Shown in pieces: positions 36,578 through 48,540 of a DNA stretch of 64,000 bases. The stretch is from Rhodothermales bacterium (GTDB taxonomy: Bacteria; Bacteroidota; Rhodothermia; Rhodothermales; VXPQ01), in the NCBI GenBank assembly GCA_022825385.1, contig JAJDWX010000006.1:60329-124328 (forward strand), read 5' to 3'. A program made the translations under genes and the position numbers. The notes under the pieces are model-generated. The model was not told where the DNA came from. It was given only the letters and a program-made list of their open reading frames with translations, and did not search any database. Each line of letters starts with the position of its first letter. The first letter of the stretch is position 1.

Positions 36578-37741
36578 TCACGAAGCCTTGCGTCGCAGGG
36601 AAGCGCAGGTTTTCAGGACGTTCAGATACTTTTCCGCCGTTTCGCGCCATCCGAAGCGTTCCAGCACGTGGCTTGCGGCGCCGCTGCGGGCCGCTTCGAG
36701 CATATCCGGTGCGCGGCGATACGCCAGGATGGCTTCGCAAAAGGCCGTCGCGTCCCCGGATCGGACCAGTCGTCCGTTGCGCCCGTCCTCGACGACGTCC
36801 GCAATGCCTTCGATATTCGCGCCGACGGTGGGGAGGCCGCACAATCCTGCTTCCAGCATCACCACGCCGAACCCTTCCATATCCCCCGGAACGGGCACAT
36901 TGGGCATGACAAAGAGATCGGCGGCGCGGTACATCCCTTCCAGTTCCTTATGGGTCAGCCGACCCAGGAGCCGCACGCGATGCGCGACGCCGGCCCGGTC
37001 TGCGGCGGCGAGAATGCGTTCGGTTTCCGGCCCTTCCCCGGCCAGCCAGTAATGCACGTCCTCGGGCAGTCGGGGCAGGACCTGTTCGACGAACCAGGCG
37101 AACCCTTTTCGTTTTACCTGTCGCCCCGCGCTGCACAGAAGCAAGATATTTTCGGGACGACGCCCGGCGACGTTTTCGGGAGCGCCAAATCGTTCGAACA
37201 GCATGGCGCGCGCCGCCCCCCGGGGCCAGTCCGACCCGAAGCGGTCCGGCGAGACGCCATTGGGCACCACATGCAGCTTCGTCGCCGCCAGTCCGCGTTC
37301 GAGACAGGCCGCTCCCGTGGCGCGGCTGACGGGAAATACGGCGTCCAGGGCAGCGAATATGCGCGGCGCCAGCCACTGGTACGGGGCCGAAGGCAGGGTG
37401 GCGTCCCGTCCGTGTACGATGGCGGCCGAGGCGACCCCGTGCTTGCGAAGCGTGCCTTGCAACAGCGGCGCGAGCGACGCGGTCACCATGGAGGAGAAGA
37501 GCACGGCGTCTACGCTGCCGCGCCGCGCCGCCGCGGCGATCCGGAACAGGCTCGATCCCAGAAACAGGCCTGCCCGGACATGGGTCCAGCGCCACGAGGC
37601 GCGCAGGACGACCGGTTCGATGCGTACGTCGCACTGGAGCAAGGCGTGGTGCAAATCCGTTGCGACGCGCTGCATGCCCCCGATATTCGCAAGGGGGCGG
37701 TTCTTTGGAGGAAAGGAATGGGAAACGTAAAGGATGCGCAA
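36578..37741 (-). CDS. Family 4 glycosyltransferase
   Basis: This GT-B glycosyltransferase starts RILYVSHSFPPKNRPLANIGGMQR at its N-terminus, with GGM-Q as the acceptor-side loop. The C-terminal domain shows LCSAGRQVKRKGFAWFVEQ, LLGRLTHKELEGMYRAADLFVMP, and the donor-binding DMEGFGVVMLEAGLCGLP (E-x7-E). The start is uncertain: TTG at 37741 gives a canonical N-terminus, while ATGs at 37801 and 37831 overlap the preceding gene. It is the last gene of a minus-strand uvrA-GT-GT run. The acceptor is unknown. Confidence 0.85.
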   Translation of the reverse strand: MRILYVSHSFPPKNRPLANIGGMQRVATDLHHALLQCDVRIEPVVLRASWRWTHVRAGLFLGSSLFRIAAAARRGSVDAVLFSSMVTASLAPLLQGTLRKHGVASAAIVHGRDATLPSAPYQWLAPRIFAALDAVFPVSRATGAACLERGLAATKLHVVPNGVSPDRFGSDWPRGAARAMLFERFGAPENVAGRRPENILLLCSAGRQVKRKGFAWFVEQVLPRLPEDVHYWLAGEGPETERILAAADRAGVAHRVRLLGRLTHKELEGMYRAADLFVMPNVPVPGDMEGFGVVMLEAGLCGLPTVGANIEGIADVVEDGRNGRLVRSGDATAFCEAILAYRRAPDMLEAARSGAASHVLERFGWRETAEKYLNVLKTCASLRRKAS

Positions 37742-37760
37742 GACGCTACGGGATACGGCC

Positions 37761-39032
37761 TCAGAGCGCCCGAATGGCCTGACTGGGCGGCGCCTCGACA
37801 TCGCCCGCGTAGCCGTCCCCCGCGTAGCCATCCCCGACCCAGGGCGCCTCTGGATACAGCGCCTCGTCGTAATAGTGCGCCATGCGGGCCAGTACGGCGT
37901 TCCATTCGTACGCGCGCGCCCGCTCCCGGGCCGCGGCGCCCATGCGGCGGCGTTCGGGTTCGCTGCGGATCAGATGGCGCGCGGCTTGCGTAAAGGCCCG
38001 GATGTCTCCGGGAGGAATCAGCAGGCCGGTTTCGCCATGCGCCACGAGGGTGCGGCTTCCCGTGGCGTCGGCGCACACCGCAGGGAGTCCGGAAGCCATG
38101 GCTTCAAGGGTAACGTTGCCGAACGTTTCCGTATCGCTGGGAAACAGAAACACATCCGAGGAGGCGTAGGCGCGGGCCAGCGCTCCGTTTTCCAGCCGCC
38201 CGGTGAAAATGGCGCGGGGAAGCTGACGGCGCAGATCGTCCAGCGCAGGGCCGTCTCCCACAACCATGCTCTGGTGGCAGACGCCCTGTTCTTCCAGGCT
38301 GCGCGCGACCTCTGCAAAGATGCGTACGCCCTTTTCCCGAACGACGCGCCCGATAAAACTGATGATCGGCGTGTCGTCTTGCACCCCGATAGAGCGCCGC
38401 CAGGCCGTGTCGCGGCGCGCCGGATTAAAGCGATGCGTATCGACGCCGCGCGTCCAGAGGCGTATTCCCTTGTCGATGCCCTCGGAGCGCAGCGTATCGG
38501 CCATGGATTGCGACGGCACGTATACATGCCGACATCGACCGTAAAAGCGCCGGAGATATTGCCATGATCGGGCTTCCAGCCTGCCTAAACCGTAATATCT
38601 GAGGTACGAAGAGAAATGCGTGTGGTAGGAAGCCACCGCCGGAACGCCGGCTCTTTCCGCAAAGCGCAGCGCCTGGTAGCCCAGCAAGTCGGGCGTGGCG
38701 ATGTGAAACAGATGAGGCCGGAATGTCCTGAGCAGGGACCGGGCGTTGGGCGTGAGGCCCAGCGAAAGACGGTACTCGGCGCGTTGCGGCACCGGGATCG
38801 ACGGAACGGGGGCGAGAATGCCGGCATGCTCCACAGGAGGGTCTGCAATGGTCGGCGCGAAAATCAGCGCCTCCGTATCGCGGGATTCAAGATAGGACAC
38901 CAGCCGGTTCAGCGTGAGCGACACGCCGTCGGCAATGTGGTTGTACGCGCCGGTAAAAAGGGCTACCCGTCGCCGGACCGGGGGAGCCGGGCGGATGCGT
39001 TTCCGGGGTATCGTATGCGTTTCGTATTGCAT
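37761..39032 (-). CDS. Family 4 glycosyltransferase (SQD2/MgtA-like)
   Basis: This 423-residue GT4 enzyme has VALFTGAYNHIADGVS near the N-terminus, HIATPDLLGYQAL, VASYHTHFSSYLRYYG, then VWTRGVD-like LWTRGVDTHRFNP, ISFIGRVVREKG, and the donor-binding DTETFGNVTLEAMASGLP. These segments are those of mannosyl- and sulfoquinovosyl-type glycolipid transferases. ATG 39032 was chosen; a longer frame to 39110 adds 26 unconserved residues. The C-terminus carries a GDGYA repeat encoded by tandem 15-base units (37804-37833). Confidence 0.87.
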   Translation of the reverse strand: MQYETHTIPRKRIRPAPPVRRRVALFTGAYNHIADGVSLTLNRLVSYLESRDTEALIFAPTIADPPVEHAGILAPVPSIPVPQRAEYRLSLGLTPNARSLLRTFRPHLFHIATPDLLGYQALRFAERAGVPAVASYHTHFSSYLRYYGLGRLEARSWQYLRRFYGRCRHVYVPSQSMADTLRSEGIDKGIRLWTRGVDTHRFNPARRDTAWRRSIGVQDDTPIISFIGRVVREKGVRIFAEVARSLEEQGVCHQSMVVGDGPALDDLRRQLPRAIFTGRLENGALARAYASSDVFLFPSDTETFGNVTLEAMASGLPAVCADATGSRTLVAHGETGLLIPPGDIRAFTQAARHLIRSEPERRRMGAAARERARAYEWNAVLARMAHYYDEALYPEAPWVGDGYAGDGYAGDVEAPPSQAIRAL

Positions 39033-39122
39033 GGAGCCTGTGAGCGCAGAACGCAGCGCGATCAGGGCCTGACTGCCTCTGACGCACGGTAAGCCGCAGG
39101 ATATCCTCAAAAAGTAACGCGC

Positions 39123-42005
<2,883 letters not shown>

Positions 42006-42138
42006 GCGTATGGATGCAGCCTGCGCGGGCGCGCGAGGAAGCGCGAAGCGATAAACAGGAAAAAGTACAAGCCCTCTCTAACGCGCGCGAGGCGGACAGG
42101 ATGCAGGCAGGGGGCCAAGATACGCACGGAGGCGGATT

Positions 42139-45100
42139 TCAGGCGTCGTACCCGAGATTGGGCCGCAAGAGCCGTTCGGCTTCCGCAACCGGTATCTCCT
42201 TGCGCCGGGCGTAATCCTCGACCTGGTCCCTTCCGATCAACCCTACGTCGAAATAGCGCGCCTTCGGGTGGGAAAAATACCATCCGCTCACCGAAGCGCC
42301 CGGCGACATGGCCCAGGATTCGGTGAGTTCCACGCCAATGCGCCGCCGGACGTCGAGCAAGCCCCAGAGGGTCTCTTTTTCGCTGTGTTCCGGGCAGGCC
42401 GGATAGCCCGGAGCCGGACGAATCCCCCGGTAGGATTCTGCGATCAGGTCGTCGTTGCCGAGCGATTCTTCGGGCGCGTAGCCCCACCATTCGCGTCGTA
42501 TCCGAAGGTGCAGGTACTCGGCGAACGCTTCGGCCAGCCGGTCCGCCAGCGCCTGCAGCATGATCGCGCTGTAATCGTCGCGCGCTTCCTTGAAGGCGGC
42601 GGTTCGCTCCGATGCGCCGAGGCCCGCCGTGACCGCGAACGCCCCGATCCAGTCTTTGGCGTCCTGCCCGACGGGCGCTACGTAATCCGACAGCGCGCGG
42701 TGGGGCTTGCCGGCAGGCAATGCCCGTTGCTGGCGGAGCATCGACAGGCGCGCTCGTTCGCCGCGTCGCTGCTCGTCGGCGAAAACGAGGATGTCGTCGT
42801 CTTGCGTCGCCGCCGCCGGGAACAGGCCGTACGCCCCGCGCGCAAGGAGCCATTCTTCTTGCACGATGCGGTCCAGCATGGCCCGCCCGTCGTCGTAGAG
42901 TTCGCGCGCCGCGGCGCCTCGCGCCGGATCCTGCAGGATAGCCGGGAACAGACCGTTGATTTCCCAGGCGGAGAAAAAGGGCCGCCAGTCGATGTATTCG
43001 ACGAGTTCTTCCAGCGGTTGCCGCTCGATCGTGTGCGCGCCGGGTCGGTTGGGTTGCGGCGGCGGGTGCGTATCCCAATCTCCGTCGAAACGGTTTGCCC
43101 GGGCGGCTTCGAGGGTCAGGCTCGGCAGGCGACGCTTCGGTTGCGCATGCCGTTTTCGCCGGAGGGCGTGCTCGCGGTCCACCGACCGGACGTAGTCGGC
43201 GCGGCGCGACGCGACCAGTTCTTTCATGATTCCCACGGCGCGGGAAGCATCTTTCACATACACGACGGGTCCGCCGTACGCCGGGTCGATCTTGACCGAG
43301 GTATGTATCGGCGAAGTGGTTGCGCCGCCGATCAAGAGGGGAATGCCGAATCCCTGCTTTTCCATTTCGCTGGCGACATGCACCATTTCGTCGAGCGACG
43401 GCGTAATCAAACCCGACAGGCCGATCATATCCGCGCCCTGTTCGCGGGCCGTGTCGAGGATGCGCTGGCATGGGGTCATTACGCCGAGGTCCTCAACCGC
43501 GAAGCCATTGCATTGCAGCACCACGCGGACGATGTTTTTGCCGATGTCGTGCACGTCGCCCTTCACCGTGGCCATGACCACCTTGCCGCGTCCGCGCGCA
43601 AGCGACGCGGATTCGTCCCCCTGCATGAACGGCACGAGATATTCTACGGCCTGCTTCATCACGCGCGCCGACTTCACTACCTGCGGGAGAAACATCTTGC
43701 CGTCGCCGAACAGGTCGCCCACCCGGTTCATCCCCTTCATCAGCGGGCCTTCGATGACATGCAAGGGCTTCGCCGCCGCCTGCCTTGCTTCCTCGACGTC
43801 GCCCAGAATATGTTCGTCGAGTCCATGGACCAGCGCATGCTCCAGCCGGCCTTCGACGGGCAAGGCGCGCCAGGCGTCCGCCTTGGCGCGTTTCGTTTCG
43901 GGGGTTTCGCTTACGCTTTGCGCTATGGCGAGCAAGCGTTCGGTAGCGTCGGGCCGCCGGTTCAGGATCGCGTCCTCAACCGTTTCGCGGAGCGCGTCCG
44001 GAATATCGTCGTACGCGACGAGGGCGCCCGCGTTCACGATCGCCATATCCAGTCCGGCGCGCGTCGCATGGTACAGGAATACGGCGTGCATGGCCCGCCG
44101 CACCGGTTCGTTGCCCCGAAAAGAAAAAGAAACGTTGCTTACGCCGCCGCTCACCAGGGCGCCGGGGCAGGCCGCCTTGATATGCGGGATGGCGTCGATG
44201 AACGAACGGGCGTATCCGTCGTGCTCTTCGATTCCGGTGGCTATGGCCAGAATATTGGGATCGAAAATAATGTCTTCGGGCGCGAAATCGGCGCGCTCCG
44301 TAAGCAGGGCGTAACTGCGCGAACATATTTCCACCCGCCGCTCGACGGTCGTAGCCTGGCCTTCTTCGTCGAACGCCATGACCACCACGGCATGTCCCAG
44401 GTCGCGGATCGTCCGGGCCTGGCGCAGAAACGTTTCTTCGCCTTCCTTCAAACTGATGGAGTTGGCGACGCCCTTGCCTTGCAGGCATTCGAGGCCGGCC
44501 CGGAGCACCTCGAAGCGCGAGGAATCCACCATGACCGGCACGCGGCTAATGCCGGGTTCGGAGGCCAGCAGGTTCAGGAACCGCCGCATGACCGCCTCGC
44601 CGTCGAGCATGCCCTCGTCCATGTTGACGTCGATGACGTTGGCGCCGCCCGCCACCTGTTCGCCCGCGATTTTCAGCGCGGCGGGGAAATCCTCGTTCCG
44701 GATATGCCGGAGGAAAACCCTGGAGCCGGCCACATTGGTGCGCTCGCCGATATGGAGCAGGCCCGTGGTTTCCGTTTTGGAAAGCGCTTCGAGCCCCGAC
44801 AATCGCATGCGCCGTTTCGTTTTCGGCGTCTTGCGCGGCAGGGCCGACAGGACCGCCTCCCGAATCGCTTCGATATGCGCCGGCGTGGTGCCGCAACAGC
44901 CGCCGAGTATGTTCACCACATGGTCTTCCGCGATTCCTTTCAGGACGGCTGCCGTGGTTTCCGGGGCCTCGTCGTAGGCGCCGAATTCGTTCGGCAAGCC
45001 GGCGTTCGGGTGCAAGCTGATCGGGGTATCGGCGATATGGGACACTTCGCGGATATGCCGGTCGAGGTCGCTGGCCCCGAGCGAGCAGTTGAGACCCACG

Positions 45101-45831
45101 GCCAACGGGTTTGCATGGCGAATGGAAACGAAAAACGCCTCCAGCGTTTGTCCCGACAGCGTACGGCCCGAGCGGTCGGTTACGGTGCCCGATATGATTG
45201 TCGGAAGCGTTGCGCCCGTATCCCGCTCGAGCCGGGCGATTGCGTACAAGGCCGCTTTCGCGTTCAACGCGTCGAAAATCGTTTCCACCAGCAGCAGATC
45301 GGCCCCGCCTTCGCAGAGGCCCCGCGCCGCCTCGTAGTATGTGGCGCTCAGTGCTTCGAACGTAGCGCTCCGGTAGCCGGGGTCTTCGACCTTCGGCGAC
45401 ATGGACAGCGTGCGGTTGGTGGGGCCCATGCTCCCCGCCACCAGTTTGCATTCGCCCGTTTTGCGGGTCCACCGGTCGGCTGCTTCCCGCGCCAGCGCCG
45501 CCGCGCTCCGGTTTATTTCGAAGACAAGATGCTCCAGTCCGTAGTCGGCCTGGGACGGCCCGTTCGCCGTGAAACTGTTCGTGGTCAGGACGTCCGCGCC
45601 CGCCGCCAGATATTGCTCGTGGATATGGGCGACGAGGTGCGGCTGCGTCAGGCACAAGAGGTCGATGTTTCCCCTCAGCTCCCGCTCCGCGTTCCTGAAT
45701 CTTTCCCCGCGAAAGGCGTCTTCGTCCAGTCCGAGGGGTTGCGTCATCGTGCCGTAGGCCCCGTCCATCAGCACAATGCGCCTGCCCATTGTCTGGCGCA
45801 GCCAGTCGAGGCGCTTCGTTCGGCTGTTCAT
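42139..45831 (-). CDS. metH: Cobalamin-dependent methionine synthase
   Basis: MetH transfers the methyl group of methyl-tetrahydrofolate to homocysteine via methylcobalamin. All four modules are seen in 1230 residues: homocysteine domain ([10 protein letters not shown]; zinc Cys in [11 protein letters not shown]), pterin domain ([13 protein letters not shown]), B12 cap and Rossmann domain with [10 protein letters not shown] supplying the axial His near residue 745, and the AdoMet reactivation domain ([17 protein letters not shown]). ATG 45831 overlaps the metF stop (ATGA). The long upstream open frame belongs to shadow of metF and was trimmed. Confidence 0.97.
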   Translation of the reverse strand: MNSRTKRLDWLRQTMGRRIVLMDGAYGTMTQPLGLDEDAFRGERFRNAERELRGNIDLLCLTQPHLVAHIHEQYLAAGADVLTTNSFTANGPSQADYGLEHLVFEINRSAAALAREAADRWTRKTGECKLVAGSMGPTNRTLSMSPKVEDPGYRSATFEALSATYYEAARGLCEGGADLLLVETIFDALNAKAALYAIARLERDTGATLPTIISGTVTDRSGRTLSGQTLEAFFVSIRHANPLAVGLNCSLGASDLDRHIREVSHIADTPISLHPNAGLPNEFGAYDEAPETTAAVLKGIAEDHVVNILGGCCGTTPAHIEAIREAVLSALPRKTPKTKRRMRLSGLEALSKTETTGLLHIGERTNVAGSRVFLRHIRNEDFPAALKIAGEQVAGGANVIDVNMDEGMLDGEAVMRRFLNLLASEPGISRVPVMVDSSRFEVLRAGLECLQGKGVANSISLKEGEETFLRQARTIRDLGHAVVVMAFDEEGQATTVERRVEICSRSYALLTERADFAPEDIIFDPNILAIATGIEEHDGYARSFIDAIPHIKAACPGALVSGGVSNVSFSFRGNEPVRRAMHAVFLYHATRAGLDMAIVNAGALVAYDDIPDALRETVEDAILNRRPDATERLLAIAQSVSETPETKRAKADAWRALPVEGRLEHALVHGLDEHILGDVEEARQAAAKPLHVIEGPLMKGMNRVGDLFGDGKMFLPQVVKSARVMKQAVEYLVPFMQGDESASLARGRGKVVMATVKGDVHDIGKNIVRVVLQCNGFAVEDLGVMTPCQRILDTAREQGADMIGLSGLITPSLDEMVHVASEMEKQGFGIPLLIGGATTSPIHTSVKIDPAYGGPVVYVKDASRAVGIMKELVASRRADYVRSVDREHALRRKRHAQPKRRLPSLTLEAARANRFDGDWDTHPPPQPNRPGAHTIERQPLEELVEYIDWRPFFSAWEINGLFPAILQDPARGAAARELYDDGRAMLDRIVQEEWLLARGAYGLFPAAATQDDDILVFADEQRRGERARLSMLRQQRALPAGKPHRALSDYVAPVGQDAKDWIGAFAVTAGLGASERTAAFKEARDDYSAIMLQALADRLAEAFAEYLHLRIRREWWGYAPEESLGNDDLIAESYRGIRPAPGYPACPEHSEKETLWGLLDVRRRIGVELTESWAMSPGASVSGWYFSHPKARYFDVGLIGRDQVEDYARRKEIPVAEAERLLRPNLGYDA

Positions 45832-46646
45832 GTTTTCAGCGTTCGGACAATTTCCGTCGCCAGCCGATGCTGGTTCAACGTATACAAATGTATGTGCTCC
45901 ACGCCTTCCGCCTGGAGCCGCAAGGCTTGCTTGCAGGCGACGTCCCGGGCCATTTCGAAGATTTCCTCGTCGCTTTTCCCCTTGAATCCGGCCCGCAACC
46001 CATTCGGCACGACGGTTCCGCACTTGTCGGCGAACCCGAATACCCGGGAGGGATTGTGGATGGGCATGACGCCGGGCCAGACCGGCGCCGCAATGCCCCT
46101 GCGCGCGCATTCGTCCCGAAACGACAGGAAGGCGTCCGTGTCGAAAAAAAGTTGCGAGATCGCGAAATCGGCGCCTGCCTCCACCTTGCGCCGCAGCACC
46201 GCGAACCGGTCGTCGGGGCTACGGTCTTCGGGATGTCCCTCCGGGTAGCACCCGACGCCGATGGCGAATTCCGGCGCGACGACCCGGAGTCCCGCGACCA
46301 GTTCCCAGGACGATGCGTAGTGCGCTTCGCCCGCCGCATAGCCGTCCGGCTTGTCGCCTCGCAGCGCGATGCAACGGCGTACGCCGAGTTTGGCGTACGC
46401 GCGCGTCAGGCGGGCGATCTGGTCGCGCGCGCGGCCAATGCTCGACATGTGGGGGCAACACGGTACGCGATGTTTCGTCCGCAATGCGCGCACCAGTTCC
46501 AGCGTACCATGTTGCGACGATCCTGCCGCCCCGCAGGATACGCTTACGAAGCGCGGCTTCAGCGCAAGCAGCGCAGGGAGATTCGCTTCGAGTCGTTCTG
46601 CGGCAAGCGCCGTGCGCGGCGGAAAAAATTCCAGGGAAAAAGTCAT
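45828..46646 (-). CDS. metF: 5,10-methylenetetrahydrofolate reductase
   Basis: MetF makes the methyl-tetrahydrofolate used by the co-transcribed MetH. It has 272 residues in a TIM barrel with [16 protein letters not shown] at the N-terminus (catalytic Glu in EFFPP), [26 protein letters not shown], and [16 protein letters not shown]. It is the first gene of a metF-metH operon with a 4-base overlap. The leader, 46647-46858, is AT-rich and shared with divergent hipB; no riboswitch consensus that I can recognise is present. Confidence 0.95.
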   Translation of the reverse strand: MTFSLEFFPPRTALAAERLEANLPALLALKPRFVSVSCGAAGSSQHGTLELVRALRTKHRVPCCPHMSSIGRARDQIARLTRAYAKLGVRRCIALRGDKPDGYAAGEAHYASSWELVAGLRVVAPEFAIGVGCYPEGHPEDRSPDDRFAVLRRKVEAGADFAISQLFFDTDAFLSFRDECARRGIAAPVWPGVMPIHNPSRVFGFADKCGTVVPNGLRAGFKGKSDEEIFEMARDVACKQALRLQAEGVEHIHLYTLNQHRLATEIVRTLKT

Positions 46647-46764
46647 GGCCCTCTAACGTCAACGCCTTGCCGTGTTCCCCGTACGGTTTCCAGACGGAGA
46701 TACGTATGCAAGAATCAGGATAAATAATTCGCCAAAAAAGACGATAAGAAGGGTATAAACGCCA

Positions 46765-46790
46765 TTTAATCGTCATATTTTACGATTAAA
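46765..46790. promoter_or_regulatory. Inverted-repeat operator 1 upstream of hipB
   Basis: TTTAATCGT and ACGATTAAA form a perfect 9-base inverted repeat around an 8-base spacer. HipB-type repressors are known to bind inverted repeats with 8-base spacing. It lies between the divergent metF and hipB genes. Confidence 0.6.
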
Positions 46791-46805
46791 AGAAAGAAAT
46801 AAATT

Positions 46806-46825
46806 ATTCGTAAATAAAGACGAAT
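46806..46825. promoter_or_regulatory. Inverted-repeat operator 2 upstream of hipB
   Basis: ATTCGT and ACGAAT flank another 8-base spacer, sharing the core TCGT-N8-ACGA with the first site. The two centres are 38 bases apart. This copy is directly upstream of TATATTATG (46831-46839), a possible -10 region for hipBA. Confidence 0.58.
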
Positions 46826-46867
46826 TGTCGTATATTATGCCCATCTTCTCGCCATAAAATGCGAATT

Positions 46868-47227
46868 ATGTCTTTGGAAAATCAAAATACCGACGAATAC
46901 CTGCTTGCCGAGCTTGGCAAACGTTTTGCCCGCGAGCGCCTCGATCTGGGCATTACCCAGGCCGACCTTGCCTTCGAGGCGGGAATATCCAAGCGTACGC
47001 TGGAGCGCATCGAGGCGGGCAAGGCGGTCCAGTTCACCAGCGTTATTCGCGTGCTCAGGGCATTGCGTCTCGTCCCGAACCTCGATGCGCTGGTTCCCAA
47101 AACCGGTCAACGCCCCATGGACATTCTGCTGAGCAGGCAAGGCAAGCAGCGCCAGCGCGCGCCGTCTTCCAGTCCCAATGTCGTTCGGGAACCGCCTGGA
47201 GTATGGCGCTGGGGAGATGAGCAATGA
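46868..47227 (+). CDS. hipB: HipB-like antitoxin / XRE-family repressor
   Basis: This 119-residue protein has a helix-turn-helix near residues 25-55 (LGITQADLAFEAGISKRTLERIEAG), typical of XRE/HipB. The remainder is short and basic, with a disordered C-terminus (RQRAPSSSPN). The start is ATG 46868 (MSLENQN); an ATG nine bases earlier is in frame. Its last four bases overlap the HipA-like gene, so the two are translationally coupled. Two N8-spaced inverted repeats upstream are its probable autoregulatory sites. Confidence 0.85.
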   Translation: MSLENQNTDEYLLAELGKRFARERLDLGITQADLAFEAGISKRTLERIEAGKAVQFTSVIRVLRALRLVPNLDALVPKTGQRPMDILLSRQGKQRQRAPSSSPNVVREPPGVWRWGDEQ

Positions 47228-48528
47228 CGCACGCCGAAGTCAAACTTTGGGGAAGCACGGTCGCCGCCGTCACGCTCGGGGACGGCCAGGAAGTCGCCGA
47301 CTTTCAGTTTGCCCCGACATTTCTTGAAAGCGGCATAGAGCCGGCGCCGCTCGCCATGCCCTTGTCCAGCAGGGTGTACCGGTTCCCTGCGCTTGCCCGG
47401 GAATCCTTCTACGGGCTTCCCGGCATGTTGGCGGATGCGCTGCCGGATCGTTTCGGTCATGCCGTGATCGACGCCTGGCTGGCGAAGCAGGGCAGGCCGC
47501 CGGATTCGCTCAATGCCGTCGAGCGGTTGTGTTACACGGGGTCCCGCGGGATGGGCGCGATGGAATTTTCGCCTGCGACAGGACCTCGGGCAGGCCGGGG
47601 GCAGCGCCTGCAAGTGGATCGGCTGGCGACGTTGGCCTCCGAAATCCTGCAACGACGCGAAGCGCTGCGTTTGTCCTTTGACGGGCCAAGCGACGAAGCG
47701 CCGCTCCAGGACATCCTGCGGGTGGGTACGTCCGCAGGCGGCGCCCGCGCCAAGGCCGTGATCGCATGGAACCCCCGAACGCAAGAGGTTCGTTCGGGAC
47801 AGATAGCGGTTGGCGACGGGTTCGAGTACTGGCTGATAAAATTCGACGGCGTGGGCGGAGAACAGGACGGAGGGTGGGCGGCCCCCGCAGGGTACGGCGC
47901 CATAGAATACGCCTATTACCTTATGGCGCGGGACGCCGGGATCGAAATGGCCGATAGCCGCTTGTTCGAAGAAGGCGGGCGGCGGCATTTCATGACCCGC
48001 CGTTTTGATCGGTTATTCGACGGGGCCAAGCTGCACATGCAGTCGCTGGGCGCGATGGCGCATCTCGATTTCAACGAGGCGGGCGCCTATTCTTACGAAC
48101 AGGCGTTTATGGTCATTCGCAGACTGGGACTTTCGATGAACGCGGTAGAGGAACAGTTTCGCCGCATGGCTTTTAATGTCTTCGCCCGCAATCAGGACGA
48201 TCACGTCAAAAACATCGCCTTTCTCATGGACCGGACCGGAGCATGGTCGCTGGCGCCCGCCTTCGATCTGACCTATGCCTGCAATCCGGAGGGCAAGTGG
48301 ACCGCAGTCCACCAGATGACGCTGAACGGAAAACAGGAGAAGTTCGCGATGGAAGACTTTCGGGCCTGCGCCCGGGTCGCCGCCATGAAACGGGGCCGCG
48401 CGGAAGATATTTGCGCCGAGGTTTGCGAGGTCGTGTCGCGGTGGCCGGGCTATGCGGAAGCGGCGTGCGTCGCCGCCGTGCAACGAGACGCCATACGAGC
48501 GCGTATTGAGGAAGCTCTTATTCTGTAA
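47224..48528 (+). CDS. hipA: HipA-like Ser/Thr kinase toxin
   Basis: This 434-residue protein has a HipA N-terminal domain (VKLWGSTVAAVTL; LPGMLADALPDRFG) and a kinase core. LRVGTSAGGARAKAVI is the nucleotide-binding loop, NQDDHVKNIAFLMD the catalytic loop (Asp and Asn), and PAFDLTYAC the DFG-equivalent. All residues needed for activity appear present. HipA kinases inactivate targets such as glutamyl-tRNA synthetase to cause growth arrest; the target of this member is not readable. It is coupled to hipB through an ATGA overlap. Confidence 0.9.
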   Translation: MTHAEVKLWGSTVAAVTLGDGQEVADFQFAPTFLESGIEPAPLAMPLSSRVYRFPALARESFYGLPGMLADALPDRFGHAVIDAWLAKQGRPPDSLNAVERLCYTGSRGMGAMEFSPATGPRAGRGQRLQVDRLATLASEILQRREALRLSFDGPSDEAPLQDILRVGTSAGGARAKAVIAWNPRTQEVRSGQIAVGDGFEYWLIKFDGVGGEQDGGWAAPAGYGAIEYAYYLMARDAGIEMADSRLFEEGGRRHFMTRRFDRLFDGAKLHMQSLGAMAHLDFNEAGAYSYEQAFMVIRRLGLSMNAVEEQFRRMAFNVFARNQDDHVKNIAFLMDRTGAWSLAPAFDLTYACNPEGKWTAVHQMTLNGKQEKFAMEDFRACARVAAMKRGRAEDICAEVCEVVSRWPGYAEAACVAAVQRDAIRARIEEALIL

Positions 48529-48540
48529 TCGGCGCGTTCC

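Noticed and set aside
42268..46248. A plus-strand open frame of over 1300 codons antisense to metH
   Set aside because: The opposite strand encodes an intact MetH and MetF with all motifs; the antisense frame is a GC-driven shadow without recognisable domains.
46647..46760. Possible SAM or cobalamin riboswitch before metF
   Set aside because: No consensus box of a riboswitch class that I know could be matched, so it is only mentioned as an open point.
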